Source: Vibrio diabolicus (GTDB lineage: Bacteria > Pseudomonadota > Gammaproteobacteria > Enterobacterales > Vibrionaceae). Taken from it: a stretch of 64,000 nucleotides of DNA. Both the position numbers and the translations under genes were made by a program. The stretch spans positions 124,001 to 188,000 of the forward strand of contig CCKK01000015.1 in NCBI GenBank assembly GCA_001048675.1, in the 5' to 3' direction. Below the pieces are notes generated by a model. It worked only from the letters and a program-made list of their open reading frames with translations. It was not told where the DNA came from and did no database searches. Below are positions 17,887-26,507 of this stretch, in pieces (the stretch's first letter is position 1; every line of letters starts with the position of its first letter).

Positions 17887-19171
17887 TTATTCACTTTGTA
17901 GCGCCTCCAACGGGCTGACTTTTGCGGCTCGGTTTGCAGGTAACCATGCAGATGCCACACCAATGATCACTAAGGTGAGGATGACAATCGCGACAACGAC
18001 CCACGACAACTCCGGGACAGGTTTACCCAGTTGTTCATAAAAGGCATTGCCCTCTAAAGGAATGGAACTGATGGCAGACACCAGCGCGTACGTCACGCCT
18101 AAGCCAAGCGCCGCCCCCCATCATCATTGTCAATAAAGACTGCACTAAATAGTGCATGCGAATGGCCGTTGGAGTTGCACCGACTGCCATGCGCACGCCG
18201 ATATCACGCGTAGATCGCTTTACGGTGGCATACATCACATTGGCGATGCCAACGCCAGCAACAGCTAACGTCACGAAGCCGATAATGCCAAGAAAACTCT
18301 GCAAACCTATCAGAAACTGCTGCATACTCTTTTGCTTAAGGAACATATCATCGACTTGGACGATCTGCTCATCGCTGACACTTGCCCCGTGCTTACGGGC
18401 AATCACTTGCCTGATCGTCTTTGCTAAGGCTTCTCGGTCTACATCGGCTTGTGGTTGCACATTGATGCCACCAATTTCACCGTTGACATGAAATCGCTTC
18501 CACGTCGCTAACGGCACAAAGCTGGAATAGTTGATAAGATCCCCCAGCTCTATTTGAGCGCTGTTTTTCTCCAATACGCCCACAACGGTGAACTCCTCAT
18601 TGCCGATTTTTACCTTTTTCCCCACAGGGTTGACTTGCAATGTGACTGTCGCAAACCAACTAAAGTCCTCATTCGGGTTGAATAAGTCGGCTGCCAGTTC
18701 ATAACCCAGTACAACGACTTTGCGCGTCTCTTTTTGATCGAGTGGATTTAACCATCGCCCCCCCGCCATAGGCACCAAATTGGTCATGGATTGAAACTCG
18801 CTCGTGACCGCTAACGGCTCTTGCCACGAGTTTCTATCACCAACGGTGATGCGCTCTTTCCACTTCGCAGTTGGCGCAACACTTTTTACATCGGGTAACG
18901 CTCGAACGACCTCTGAATCGTCCATATTTAATGTCAGAAATTTACCTTGGTGAAAAGCACCATGGTCGACGGTGGCCATCCCTCCGGTCAAATAGATCAA
19001 GTTGCCGTTACCATTTTGTGCGGTTTTCAATACGCCCTGACGAATACCCTCACCTACCGCCAACATAGCAGCGATACAGAGGGTCGCCCACGCTACAGCC
19101 AGAATGGTCAAACCCAATCTCAGCTTTTCTGCGGCCATTTCTTGTAAAATTTGTCTCATCGGTAACAACAT
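17887..19171 (-). pseudogene. MacB-type ABC permease, frameshifted
   Basis: Start at ATG 19171, 2 bases after the stop of the preceding permease. The protein has an N-terminal helix (MRQILQEMAAEKLRLGLTIL), a periplasmic MacB_PCD domain and the first helices of the FtsX domain. The frame then runs off at a C6 run (18114-18119; G6 in the gene). Removing one G there joins it to a second frame (18096-17887) that completes the FtsX domain with TYALVSAISS and the typical terminal PANRAAKVSPLEAL. The intact product would be about 427 residues. The lesion is a single extra base in a homopolymer: sequencing error, slippage-prone contingency tract or true pseudogene are all possible. Confidence 0.85.
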
Positions 19172-19173
19172 GA

Positions 19174-20388
19174 CTAAGCCCTCGCACTCAAAGCAATGAC
19201 TGGCGTGAGACGCGATGCTCGCCTTGCTGGGAAATACGACGCCATCAATGCCAAGATAAGCGTCACAAGTAAAGACCAAGCAATGGAATCTGGCGTGATC
19301 ACAGGTAAACCCATCCATTCCGGTAATGCCATGCTGCTTAGGACAGATACCACTGCATACGAAAACATCAGACCTAATGCCGTGCCCACGGCTACCAAAA
19401 TAAGCCCTTCAAGAATAAACTGACTGAGTATGGATTTTTGAGTCGCCCCGATCGCCAAACGCACACCGATTTCACGCGTGCGCTCCGTGACGGATAAAAA
19501 CATGATGTTGGCAACGCCAAGCGCACCGACCGCCATGGTCATCGCGCCGCTCGCTCCGAGAAAAATCTGAATGCCACGCAAAATTCCACTGATGACCGCC
19601 GCACCTTCACTAAAATCGGGTAATTCGATCGCATCTTTATCACTTGGGTCAAAATGAAGCTGTTTGGCGAAAAAGTTCACGATATTTTGTCGAAACGACG
19701 GTGCATCCATCCCGTCTCTCGGCTTCATCAATACCATCCAAGGTTTCGCATCCCACAAATCGCGGTACGTTGTTTGAGGAATGAAAACAGTGCGGCTATC
19801 GCCGAATGAAATGCCAGTGTCCTCACCGACGGTTATCCCAATCACCAAAAACGGAATGCCGTTGACTTTGAGCCTATCCCCGATTTGGATTCCGCCCATT
19901 TGCGCAATTTGATCGCCTAACACCGCCACGCGAGTGTGGTTGTCCATATCACTTGGTGACAGGTTTCTCGAACCGGATTTCAGCTTGCGTTGCATTAAAG
20001 GAAAGTAAGACGTATCAATACCGCTGACCGTACTCGATAAATTCTGTCCTTTGAGATTGGTGATATTCGCATCCCATTTGGCGTAAACGCTCGACGCCTG
20101 TTGCACGAAGCCCAACTGTTTGATCATGTCGACTTTTTCTTGTGGTATATCAATTTGGCGTCTTGAAGGTAACCCTTGCCACGGTTTACTGGTACTCGAC
20201 GGAAACACCACTTGCACATTGTTGATCATAAATGAAAACGACTGGGTCTGATGGCGATAAAAGCCTTCGCCAAGTGCGATTAACACCACCACAGAGATCA
20301 CGCCCCAAGCAATCGCGATAATGGCTAGCACGCTCTTCATGCGGTGCGCCATCAACGTTAGCCAAGTTTGTTGCAATAGGCTGCTCAT
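19174..20388 (-). CDS. MacB-type ABC permease
   Basis: 404 residues: N-terminal membrane helix (about 16-40), periplasmic MacB_PCD domain (about 45-240), then three FtsX helices (about 275-300, 325-355, 365-390), ending with FPARRASRLTPVIALSA. It overlaps the stop of the TolC-like gene by 4 bases. Together with the second permease and the ATPase it should form a heterodimeric MacB-like exporter working through the MacA- and TolC-like partners of the same operon. Confidence 0.92.
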   Translation of the reverse strand: MSSLLQQTWLTLMAHRMKSVLAIIAIAWGVISVVVLIALGEGFYRHQTQSFSFMINNVQVVFPSSTSKPWQGLPSRRQIDIPQEKVDMIKQLGFVQQASSVYAKWDANITNLKGQNLSSTVSGIDTSYFPLMQRKLKSGSRNLSPSDMDNHTRVAVLGDQIAQMGGIQIGDRLKVNGIPFLVIGITVGEDTGISFGDSRTVFIPQTTYRDLWDAKPWMVLMKPRDGMDAPSFRQNIVNFFAKQLHFDPSDKDAIELPDFSEGAAVISGILRGIQIFLGASGAMTMAVGALGVANIMFLSVTERTREIGVRLAIGATQKSILSQFILEGLILVAVGTALGLMFSYAVVSVLSSMALPEWMGLPVITPDSIAWSLLVTLILALMASYFPARRASRLTPVIALSARA

Positions 20389-21656
20389 GAATGAAAAGCC
20401 CGAGAGATCAACGCCATGGTATCGTCATCGAGTTTCCCTGCGGTTTGCAGTAAGCCGATTCTCTTACGCCAGTAGCTGTACAAGTTGGTTTGTAGACTGT
20501 TTTTCGCCTCAAACAAGCTGTTGTGTGCGCTGATAACTTCCGACACTTCAAGCAGGCCAGCGTCGTAAAGTTTCTCTTTGCTTTGCAACACTCTGGCGCG
20601 CGACTCAACCAGCTCGTTCGCTATCAAAACTTGATTCCAGTTGATATCGACCTGCGTAAACTGCTGAACAACTCGTTTCTGAATATCAATTTCCACTCTA
20701 CGCATATCTTGCTTGGCGCTTAAAATGTTCAACGATGCTTCGTCCACTTTCGCTCGCACTGCACCATTGAGGTCAATCGGCAAACTCAAACTAATCCCAG
20801 CGTTAAACTCGCCGTTTGAACGATTGTCACCATCGCTGTAGCCCACACTGCCTTTGACGGTCGGGTAGTATCCACCTTTAGCTGAATCTTTGGCGAACTC
20901 GCTCGCTTTCACCATCTGCGCCGCCACCAACAGCTCTGGACTGCTGTCTTTCGCCAGCTTTAGCCATTGCTCCTGGGAGTCCACCAGCATCGGCGGCTGA
21001 ATCAAAGAATCCGTTCGAATTTGGTCGACACTCTCCGGCATTTGATTGATTAACGCCGCAAGCTCTGCTTTTTTCACTTCGAGATCGGCTTTTGCATTGA
21101 GGATACTTGCTTGCTCAGAGACTTGATTCGCTCGCATCTCTTCAACATCAACCGACTTCACTTTGCCTGCTCGATAGCGTTTCTCGATGATGTTGAGAAG
21201 TTCTTTCCCCTCCTCCAGCTTGGACTGCGCCAATTTGAGGTCGCCCTGTGCGCTTGCCACATCTAGGTAAGCGGTGAGCAACTTCTGCGCAAGCTCGTTA
21301 TGCGATTGAGATAGCTCTAACTGTGCTTTGAGATAATTGGCATTCGCTTGATCCAGTTCCGACCACAAACTGCTATCCCAAATAGTTTGAGATAAGGTCG
21401 CGCCGTAACTGTTGGAATGGCTTGAGGACTCATTCCAATCCGCTGACGCACTGGCACTTAAACCCGGCAATAACGCACTGCGGCTACTCTGTACGCCAAC
21501 CTCGCCAAGCTGGACGCCGATTTTCGCCTTTTCGTAATTTGGATCGTTATGCTTTGCTTGTTGCCAAGCTTGTTCAATAGAAATTGCATAGGTAGGCAAA
21601 CTGAGCGTGGCAGCCAACAATGCAAAGGCGATTTTTGATCGTTGCAGCTTAACCAT
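20385..21656 (-). CDS. TolC-family outer membrane efflux protein
   Basis: 423 residues with a signal peptide (residues 1-24, ending TYAIS) and two homologous halves of long alpha-helical hairpins rich in Ala, Gln and Leu, as in TolC/OprM-type outer membrane channels. It overlaps the adaptor gene by 8 bases and the permease gene by 4 bases, so it is a dedicated channel for this operon's exporter. Substrate unknown. Confidence 0.92.
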   Translation of the reverse strand: MVKLQRSKIAFALLAATLSLPTYAISIEQAWQQAKHNDPNYEKAKIGVQLGEVGVQSSRSALLPGLSASASADWNESSSHSNSYGATLSQTIWDSSLWSELDQANANYLKAQLELSQSHNELAQKLLTAYLDVASAQGDLKLAQSKLEEGKELLNIIEKRYRAGKVKSVDVEEMRANQVSEQASILNAKADLEVKKAELAALINQMPESVDQIRTDSLIQPPMLVDSQEQWLKLAKDSSPELLVAAQMVKASEFAKDSAKGGYYPTVKGSVGYSDGDNRSNGEFNAGISLSLPIDLNGAVRAKVDEASLNILSAKQDMRRVEIDIQKRVVQQFTQVDINWNQVLIANELVESRARVLQSKEKLYDAGLLEVSEVISAHNSLFEAKNSLQTNLYSYWRKRIGLLQTAGKLDDDTMALISRAFHS

Positions 21657-22782
21657 GTGCCGCTCCCATCATGCTGTTGTCGATAACCTCTTCATCAAGC
21701 TCCACGCCGTCAAGCACTTCGACATTGATGCCATCTGACAGACCGAGTTTCACAGGTTGTTTATGAAACCCTTGTTCTGAGCTGTCGGGGATCAGAACAT
21801 TCGGTGCGTCACCATCAAATTGCAGAGCGCGCTCCGGTAGAGTGAGCACGTTTTCAGACTTCTTTAGAATGATTTGAGCCGTCGATGAAAAACCAGAACG
21901 AAGCAACACATCTTGTGGGATCTTGAGTTCTCCCACTTCAACCTCAAAACCGTTATCAAAACTTTTTGCCGAAGCGTTGCCTTCTGGTGAGTTAAGGTTC
22001 TCAGATTGAATCGCCACTTTGGTTAGCACCCCAGAAATCGCCACATCAGGATAAGGCGCAACCGTCAACATAACGGGCATTCCCGGAGACAACTGCGCAG
22101 CATCATGCTCACTGACGCTACCTTTAAAAATCAGACTGTTCATGTCGGCCAATGACATCATTTCAGTCGCGGCTTGGCTTGATTGAGTCGAGATGATCGG
22201 CTCTCCGACCTCTACTTTCTGGTTGAGTACCGTGCCATCAATTGGCGCGTAGATCGTCGACGTTAAACGCGCATCACCGATAGACGCTTCACCACTGCGG
22301 ATGAGTTCGAGATTCTGGCGCTTTTGCAATACATCCGCTTGCGCAGATTTGACTGCCGAGCGCGCACTTACGTATTCGTCGTAGTTACTTGGAATAATGT
22401 CCTGCTTGACCAAGCTTTCTAAGTTGGACAGTTTTTGTTTGGCGGATTCCAGATCGGCTTCGCTACGCATGAGTTCTGCCGATGCATCCGTTAATGCTTG
22501 GGGAGTTGGGTTTGGACGCACTTTGATCAGCGGCTGGCCTTGCTTCACCTTTTCACCAACTTTCGCGTAAATTTCACCGACGATACCGTCGATTTGTGAC
22601 TTGATAGACACGGAGTGTGCAGGGACAATTTTACCAACAGCCACCGCTTGTTTTTCAATCGTGCCTTTTTCCACAATCAATGTAGGCAGCAATTCTGGTT
22701 GAGCAGCAGATTGGAGATAGAAATACGTACCACCGCCGAGCAGCGCGATGCTCACAGCGGAGACAAGCCAACGTTTCGTCAT
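21649..22782 (-). CDS. MacA-like periplasmic adaptor (HlyD/RND family)
   Basis: 377 residues. An N-terminal membrane helix (about 7-24) is followed by the lipoyl domain halves (VAVGKIVPAHSVSIKSQIDG and STIYAPIDGTVLNQKVEVGE) around a short coiled coil (about 95-165), then beta-barrel and membrane-proximal domains. It is the first gene of a five-gene minus-strand operon: adaptor, TolC-like channel, permease, permease (frameshifted), ATPase. This gene content resembles MacAB-TolC and peptide-export systems. Confidence 0.92.
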   Translation of the reverse strand: MTKRWLVSAVSIALLGGGTYFYLQSAAQPELLPTLIVEKGTIEKQAVAVGKIVPAHSVSIKSQIDGIVGEIYAKVGEKVKQGQPLIKVRPNPTPQALTDASAELMRSEADLESAKQKLSNLESLVKQDIIPSNYDEYVSARSAVKSAQADVLQKRQNLELIRSGEASIGDARLTSTIYAPIDGTVLNQKVEVGEPIISTQSSQAATEMMSLADMNSLIFKGSVSEHDAAQLSPGMPVMLTVAPYPDVAISGVLTKVAIQSENLNSPEGNASAKSFDNGFEVEVGELKIPQDVLLRSGFSSTAQIILKKSENVLTLPERALQFDGDAPNVLIPDSSEQGFHKQPVKLGLSDGINVEVLDGVELDEEVIDNSMMGAAHG

Positions 22783-23036
22783 TATTTATTCCAACAATTA
22801 TTGGGTAGTCTAATGACTACTCCTAAAACACAAAGTTGAAGGAATAATATCCTGCTTTAATAGCGGTTTGGTTGTCACAGTTGGTATGGTTTTGTCAGTC
22901 GCCTCTGACAATCAAAGATTAAAAAATCTCGACGAATCACTCAGCAAAGACGCAGTCTACGATGGCGACTAACAAGCTCTGTAACCGCTCGTTTCAACCG
23001 CCACCCATTTCATTCTGAACAATGTGCAAAATGACG

Positions 23037-23569
23037 CTACTCTATATCCTCCAATCGCATATCCATACAGTCTTGCGCCTCACGTCCTAAAGCAGGAAAA
23101 ACCGCATGCGCTTTTAAAATGCCTTGGCTGATAAAGCCACATTTCTCCAACACACGAATACTCGCGTGGTTGCCAATATGCGGGCAGTGCGAATGCGCGT
23201 TATACCCAAGCTTTGCAGGTAAACAACGCCAAGTTTGCAGGCTTGGGTTGCATAGCCTTTTCCCTGATAGCGAGCAGAAATACCAAAATGGATTTCGCTG
23301 CTGTCTTGCTCAGGTATCAGCACCAGACAACCAATAGGAGTTTGAGAAGTGAGTTCTTCAATAGCGAAGACTAATAGATTGGGGGACTTTTGATCATATT
23401 GAGCGCGCCATCTTTCGATAGCTTCAAGGGTTTGGTTAGCATTTTGGTGGGCTTGGCGATTGAGGAAGTGGCATGCTTGTTCATCGCCTAAATAGTTTTC
23501 AAACAGAGGAGCAGCGTCTGTTGTTTTGAGGTATCTGATTGCCACTTGTTGAGATTCAACTCTCATCAT
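23037..23569 (-). pseudogene. GNAT-family acetyltransferase, frameshifted near its C-terminus
   Basis: Intact N-terminal 130 residues of a RimJ/RimL-like acetyltransferase, including the acetyl-CoA loop (YQGKGYATQACK). The frame then shifts at a GGG run at 23182-23184 (CCC in the gene). Adding one C restores the canonical end APHIGNHASIRVLEKCGF, and the frame runs on to a stop at 23037, giving about 177 residues in total. It starts 3 bases after the stop of the next acetyltransferase upstream, so the two are an operon. As it stands the protein ends with a scrambled 17-residue tail. Confidence 0.75.
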
Positions 23570-23572
23570 GAT

Positions 23573-23998
23573 TTAGCTCTGATAAACATTCGGTTTCCAG
23601 ATTTGCATGAAGTTTTCTACTGGAGCAATAGGAGTGAACCCAAACTGTTCGTACAACCCATGAGCATCGCGGGTTGCAAGCATCATACGGCGTAAGCCTT
23701 GTAGTTCTGGATGAGCAACAATTTCTGAGATCAACCACTTACTGATGCCTTTACCACGATGTGCCTCCACAACAAACACATCGGCAAGGTACGCAAACGT
23801 GGTACGATCGGTAATTAACCGAGCAAAAGCAACGAGTTGATTTTCGTCATCCAAAACCGCGAAACAGAACGAATTTCGCAATGACTTCTCAAGGCGTTCT
23901 CTTGGAATGCCCTTTCCCCAGTAACTGTTTGAAATGAACTCGTAGATAACGTCTAAATCCATGTCATCTAACGACGTAGTAATTTGAAATCCTTGCAT
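23573..23998 (-). CDS. GNAT-family N-acetyltransferase
   Basis: 142 residues from the preferred ATG at 23998 (MQGFQI); a longer version starting at 24064 would overlap the upstream methyltransferase gene by 47 bases. The acetyl-CoA pyrophosphate loop is VEAHRGKGISKWLI (about residues 80-95), preceded by the beta-strand FAYLADVFV, and the C-terminal LYEQFGFTPI is typical. Substrate unknown. Confidence 0.85.
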   Translation of the reverse strand: MQGFQITTSLDDMDLDVIYEFISNSYWGKGIPRERLEKSLRNSFCFAVLDDENQLVAFARLITDRTTFAYLADVFVVEAHRGKGISKWLISEIVAHPELQGLRRMMLATRDAHGLYEQFGFTPIAPVENFMQIWKPNVYQS

Positions 23999-24017
23999 TG
24001 TATCCCTCAACATTGAT

Positions 24018-24773
24018 TTATATTTTCTCAGCCACACAGACAAGCGAGTTGGCATTCGCCTCAAATGCTTGCGCTGACCAAGACTGGTACTTCTCTATGA
24101 TTCTGAATCCCGCTTGTTCAAGGAAAACCTCTATGTCTTCCAGCGGACGATATTTTAAATCAATGCAGGAATACTCAATCGTTCCACCTTCAAAATGGCG
24201 CTCTTTCTTCAAATACATGATGGATGTTTGCAAGTCATACTCGGCCTTCATACCTAAATAATTCACTTCACCATAAGTCGGAGAAACATAGGTTTGCCAC
24301 AGTGCCATCTCATTATCCAGTTCTAGATTCTCTGGCGTTGGTAACCGCGTATCGAAGACAAATCGCCCACCTTTTTCGAGGTGCTTTGATATTGAGCTCA
24401 GTGCGCCTGCCAGCATGTCGTCACTTAAAAAGGCCTGAAATGCATTCCCTGTCATTATGGCTAGGTCAAACTTCTTACCTAACGAAAACTGGGTTGCGTC
24501 GAGATGAAGAAAGCGCAAGTTACTCCTGCTTTTGGCTTTGTCCTTTGCGTGTTTGAGCATCCCTTCAGAAATATCAATGCCAATGGCTTCGTTGAGTTGC
24601 TCAGAGACTGGAATCGTGACAATGCCGGAACCACAACAGATATCCAGTACACTTCGAGCATTGGTTTCTTCGATTAACCTTGTGATGAAAGTAATGTCGT
24701 GATGGTAATGCTGCTCGTATTGGGCATCGTATTCAATGCCCGAACCGAACTCGGTTAAATCTTGTGTTTTCAA
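24018..24773 (-). CDS. Class I SAM-dependent methyltransferase
   Basis: 251 residues. Motif I SVLDICCGSGIVTIPV (about residues 40-55), the acidic end of strand 2 (GIDIS) and the post-motifs FDLAIMTGNAF and LEKGGRFVFDT define a Rossmann-fold class I methyltransferase. It precedes two acetyltransferase genes on the same strand. Substrate unknown; small-molecule methylation is typical for this size. Confidence 0.88.
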   Translation of the reverse strand: MKTQDLTEFGSGIEYDAQYEQHYHHDITFITRLIEETNARSVLDICCGSGIVTIPVSEQLNEAIGIDISEGMLKHAKDKAKSRSNLRFLHLDATQFSLGKKFDLAIMTGNAFQAFLSDDMLAGALSSISKHLEKGGRFVFDTRLPTPENLELDNEMALWQTYVSPTYGEVNYLGMKAEYDLQTSIMYLKKERHFEGGTIEYSCIDLKYRPLEDIEVFLEQAGFRIIEKYQSWSAQAFEANANSLVCVAEKI

Positions 24774-24798
24774 AAACAGTCCTTGTTTGTTACTTATT

Positions 24799-25014
24799 TC
24801 AGCGGTGTGACTTTTTCAGCTCTAGCATCAAGTATCGACACACATAACCAACACCAGATACGTAACCAATCACATTTTCTAAGGAAACCACTTCCAACCC
24901 CGCCTGCTGACAGAGTTGTTCAACTTCACTTTCGGTATATGCCGTATGCACGACCGATCCACTATAAGTATTTCGAGGCAAATCTTGTCCATCCGGATCG
25001 TGGTATTGAAACAT
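24799..25014 (-). pseudogene. C-terminal fragment of a methyltransferase-like protein
   Basis: A short frame (72 residues from ATG 25014; open to 25071) whose text, for example HTAYTESEVEQLCQQAGLEV, resembles the C-terminal end of UbiE-type methyltransferases where a helix and the last strands follow the SAM domain. No SAM-binding motif I is present and none can be found just upstream, so it looks like a truncated remnant. It sits 25 bases upstream of the intact methyltransferase gene. It could instead be a small gene of unknown function. Confidence 0.45.
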
Positions 25015-25409
25015 CCATCGTTTCCTCCTTGATAACCAGAACGATGCTCGAATGTAACACGCAATACGCACCTAGGCACTTATTAAATAGCTAATTTTCT
25101 ATGAAACGTAACCGACTGGTTATTCAGCGATAACCAGTAGAAATAGATGAAATTTTGAAAAGTACTAGCCCGTGATTCCGATGGAATTTTTAAGTGCATA
25201 AAGAAAAAATATGTCCTGATAATCTGCTTCGATTATTCAGCTAATCTTATTTCCATCATTCTATTCGCTGTATATAAAAACAATATTTAAATTAACATAA
25301 CAAACCTATCGCTTATTATTTTTCATTTAAATAATGATTCTTATTGTTAATATCACTCTATAATTAAAGTGCTCAAATTCTCATGTTGTATTAACTTGAG
25401 GTTTAATTT
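25015..25409. other. AT-rich intergenic region
   Basis: About 395 bases with no gene visible. The part from about 25240 is AT-rich and contains the Fur-like box and -10 element listed separately. Confidence 0.6.
25330..25348 (+). promoter_or_regulatory. Possible Fur box overlapping a -35 region
   Basis: Nineteen bases that match the Fur consensus GATAATGATAATCATTATC at 13 positions, including the run ATAATGAT. A TATAAT follows at 25359-25364, so Fur would block the promoter of the 177-residue protein. AT-rich context makes a chance match possible. Confidence 0.35.
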
Positions 25410-25943
25410 ATGAAACTAACTCCTTATTTAACTGCTGTTGTTTCGGTCAGCTGCGCTTTTGGCGCATTCGCAGCCGATGATTCAAAAGCACTTTTAGAAG
25501 ATGCACTGAGTGCTGCACCACCGACTATTCGCGATAAAGTAACGGTGATGGACTGGAACAATAATGTTCTGCAAGAAGGTTCTAGCCAATACACTTGCTT
25601 CCCAACGCCACCTCAATTGGAAGGCATTGCTCCAATGTGTATGGATGGTCCTTGGATGGAATGGGCAGACGCTTGGATGAACAAAAAACCTTTCCAAGCC
25701 AAAGCATTAGGCATTTCTTACATGTTAGCGGGTGATGGAGGTGCCAGTAACACCGACCCATTTGCAGAAGGGATGACGGACGATAATCAATGGATTGTGG
25801 AAGGACCACACTTGATGATTATTACCCCAGACCAAGCGTTGCTCGACTCTCTACCAACCGACCCAAGTTATGGTGGCCCATACGTAATGTGGAAAGGCAC
25901 CCCATACGCACACATTATGATTCCCGTTGGAGCGAGAAAATAA
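25410..25943 (+). CDS. Exported protein of unknown function
   Basis: 177 residues with a clear Sec signal peptide (cleavage after FGAFA, about residue 21). The mature part carries two cysteines (CFPTPPQLEGIAPMC) that could form a disulfide, and is rich in Trp, Met and Pro (MCMDGPWMEWADAWMNKKP). I do not recognise the family. It is a single gene with its own promoter and terminator. The neighbouring ScsB/ScsD disulfide system is convergent, not in operon. Possible iron control is inferred from the upstream box only. Confidence 0.8.
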   Translation: MKLTPYLTAVVSVSCAFGAFAADDSKALLEDALSAAPPTIRDKVTVMDWNNNVLQEGSSQYTCFPTPPQLEGIAPMCMDGPWMEWADAWMNKKPFQAKALGISYMLAGDGGASNTDPFAEGMTDDNQWIVEGPHLMIITPDQALLDSLPTDPSYGGPYVMWKGTPYAHIMIPVGARK

Positions 25944-25945
25944 AA

Positions 25946-25983
25946 AAAATCCGATATTCAGTATTTTGAATATCGGATTTTTA
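25946..25983. terminator. Bidirectional Rho-independent terminator
   Basis: AATCCGATATTCA pairs with TGAATATCGGATT around a short loop, flanked by A and T tracts on both sides. It sits between converging genes and can serve both. Confidence 0.85.
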
Positions 25984-25988
25984 TTTCG

Positions 25989-26507
25989 TTATTGAGCCAA
26001 CCAAATTCTCGCCAATATCCCTATCGGCGTTGTGATGCCTGTCGTAATAGAGGTCACTTCACCATTTCTTAAAATATAAATGGTTGGAGTCACGCTAATT
26101 TTCCATTCACGCATAATATCGCTTGAAGGATCGTTTATGTTTTCAAAACGATATTCTTTTGCCCGCATAAACTGCGCCACGCGCTCATTCGGCCCCGATG
26201 AGCCAGAAACGCCAACTACGGCATAGTCATCACTCAGCCAGCTCACGCTTGGGCTTACAAATTTACAAGCGGGACACCAAGTCGCCCAAAAATAAACAAC
26301 GACAGGTTGTTCATGACTTTGCGCGATTGCATCGAAGTATTCACCATCGCTCAATACGGAGCTCAATGGTGGTGCCGCCTCCTGTTTGGGAATATCTTTG
26401 GTGCGATACCAATCCATCGCGATAGAAATAACGGTGACAATGAGCACCATCTGTACGATTTGAATGAGCCAGTATCGGAATGTTCTACGCTGCTTTGTCG
26501 AACTCAT
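25989..26507 (-). CDS. scsD: Membrane-anchored thioredoxin-like protein, ScsD type
   Basis: 172 residues with an N-terminal membrane anchor (about 12-29) and a periplasmic thioredoxin fold with active site WCPAC (about residues 78-82) and a cis-proline in SVTPTIYIL. The start overlaps the end of the ScsB-like gene by 4 bases. ScsD proteins belong to the suppressor-of-copper-sensitivity set and probably draw reducing power from ScsB to reduce oxidised periplasmic thiols. The usual soluble partner ScsC is absent between scsB and scsD here. Confidence 0.82.
   Translation of the reverse strand: MSSTKQRRTFRYWLIQIVQMVLIVTVISIAMDWYRTKDIPKQEAAPPLSSVLSDGEYFDAIAQSHEQPVVVYFWATWCPACKFVSPSVSWLSDDYAVVGVSGSSGPNERVAQFMRAKEYRFENINDPSSDIMREWKISVTPTIYILRNGEVTSITTGITTPIGILARIWLAQ

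Noticed and set aside
23037..25014. Integron gene cassettes
   Set aside because: Genes are all on one strand and of cassette-like types, but they overlap or are 3-25 bases apart and no attC-like inverted repeats are visible between them.
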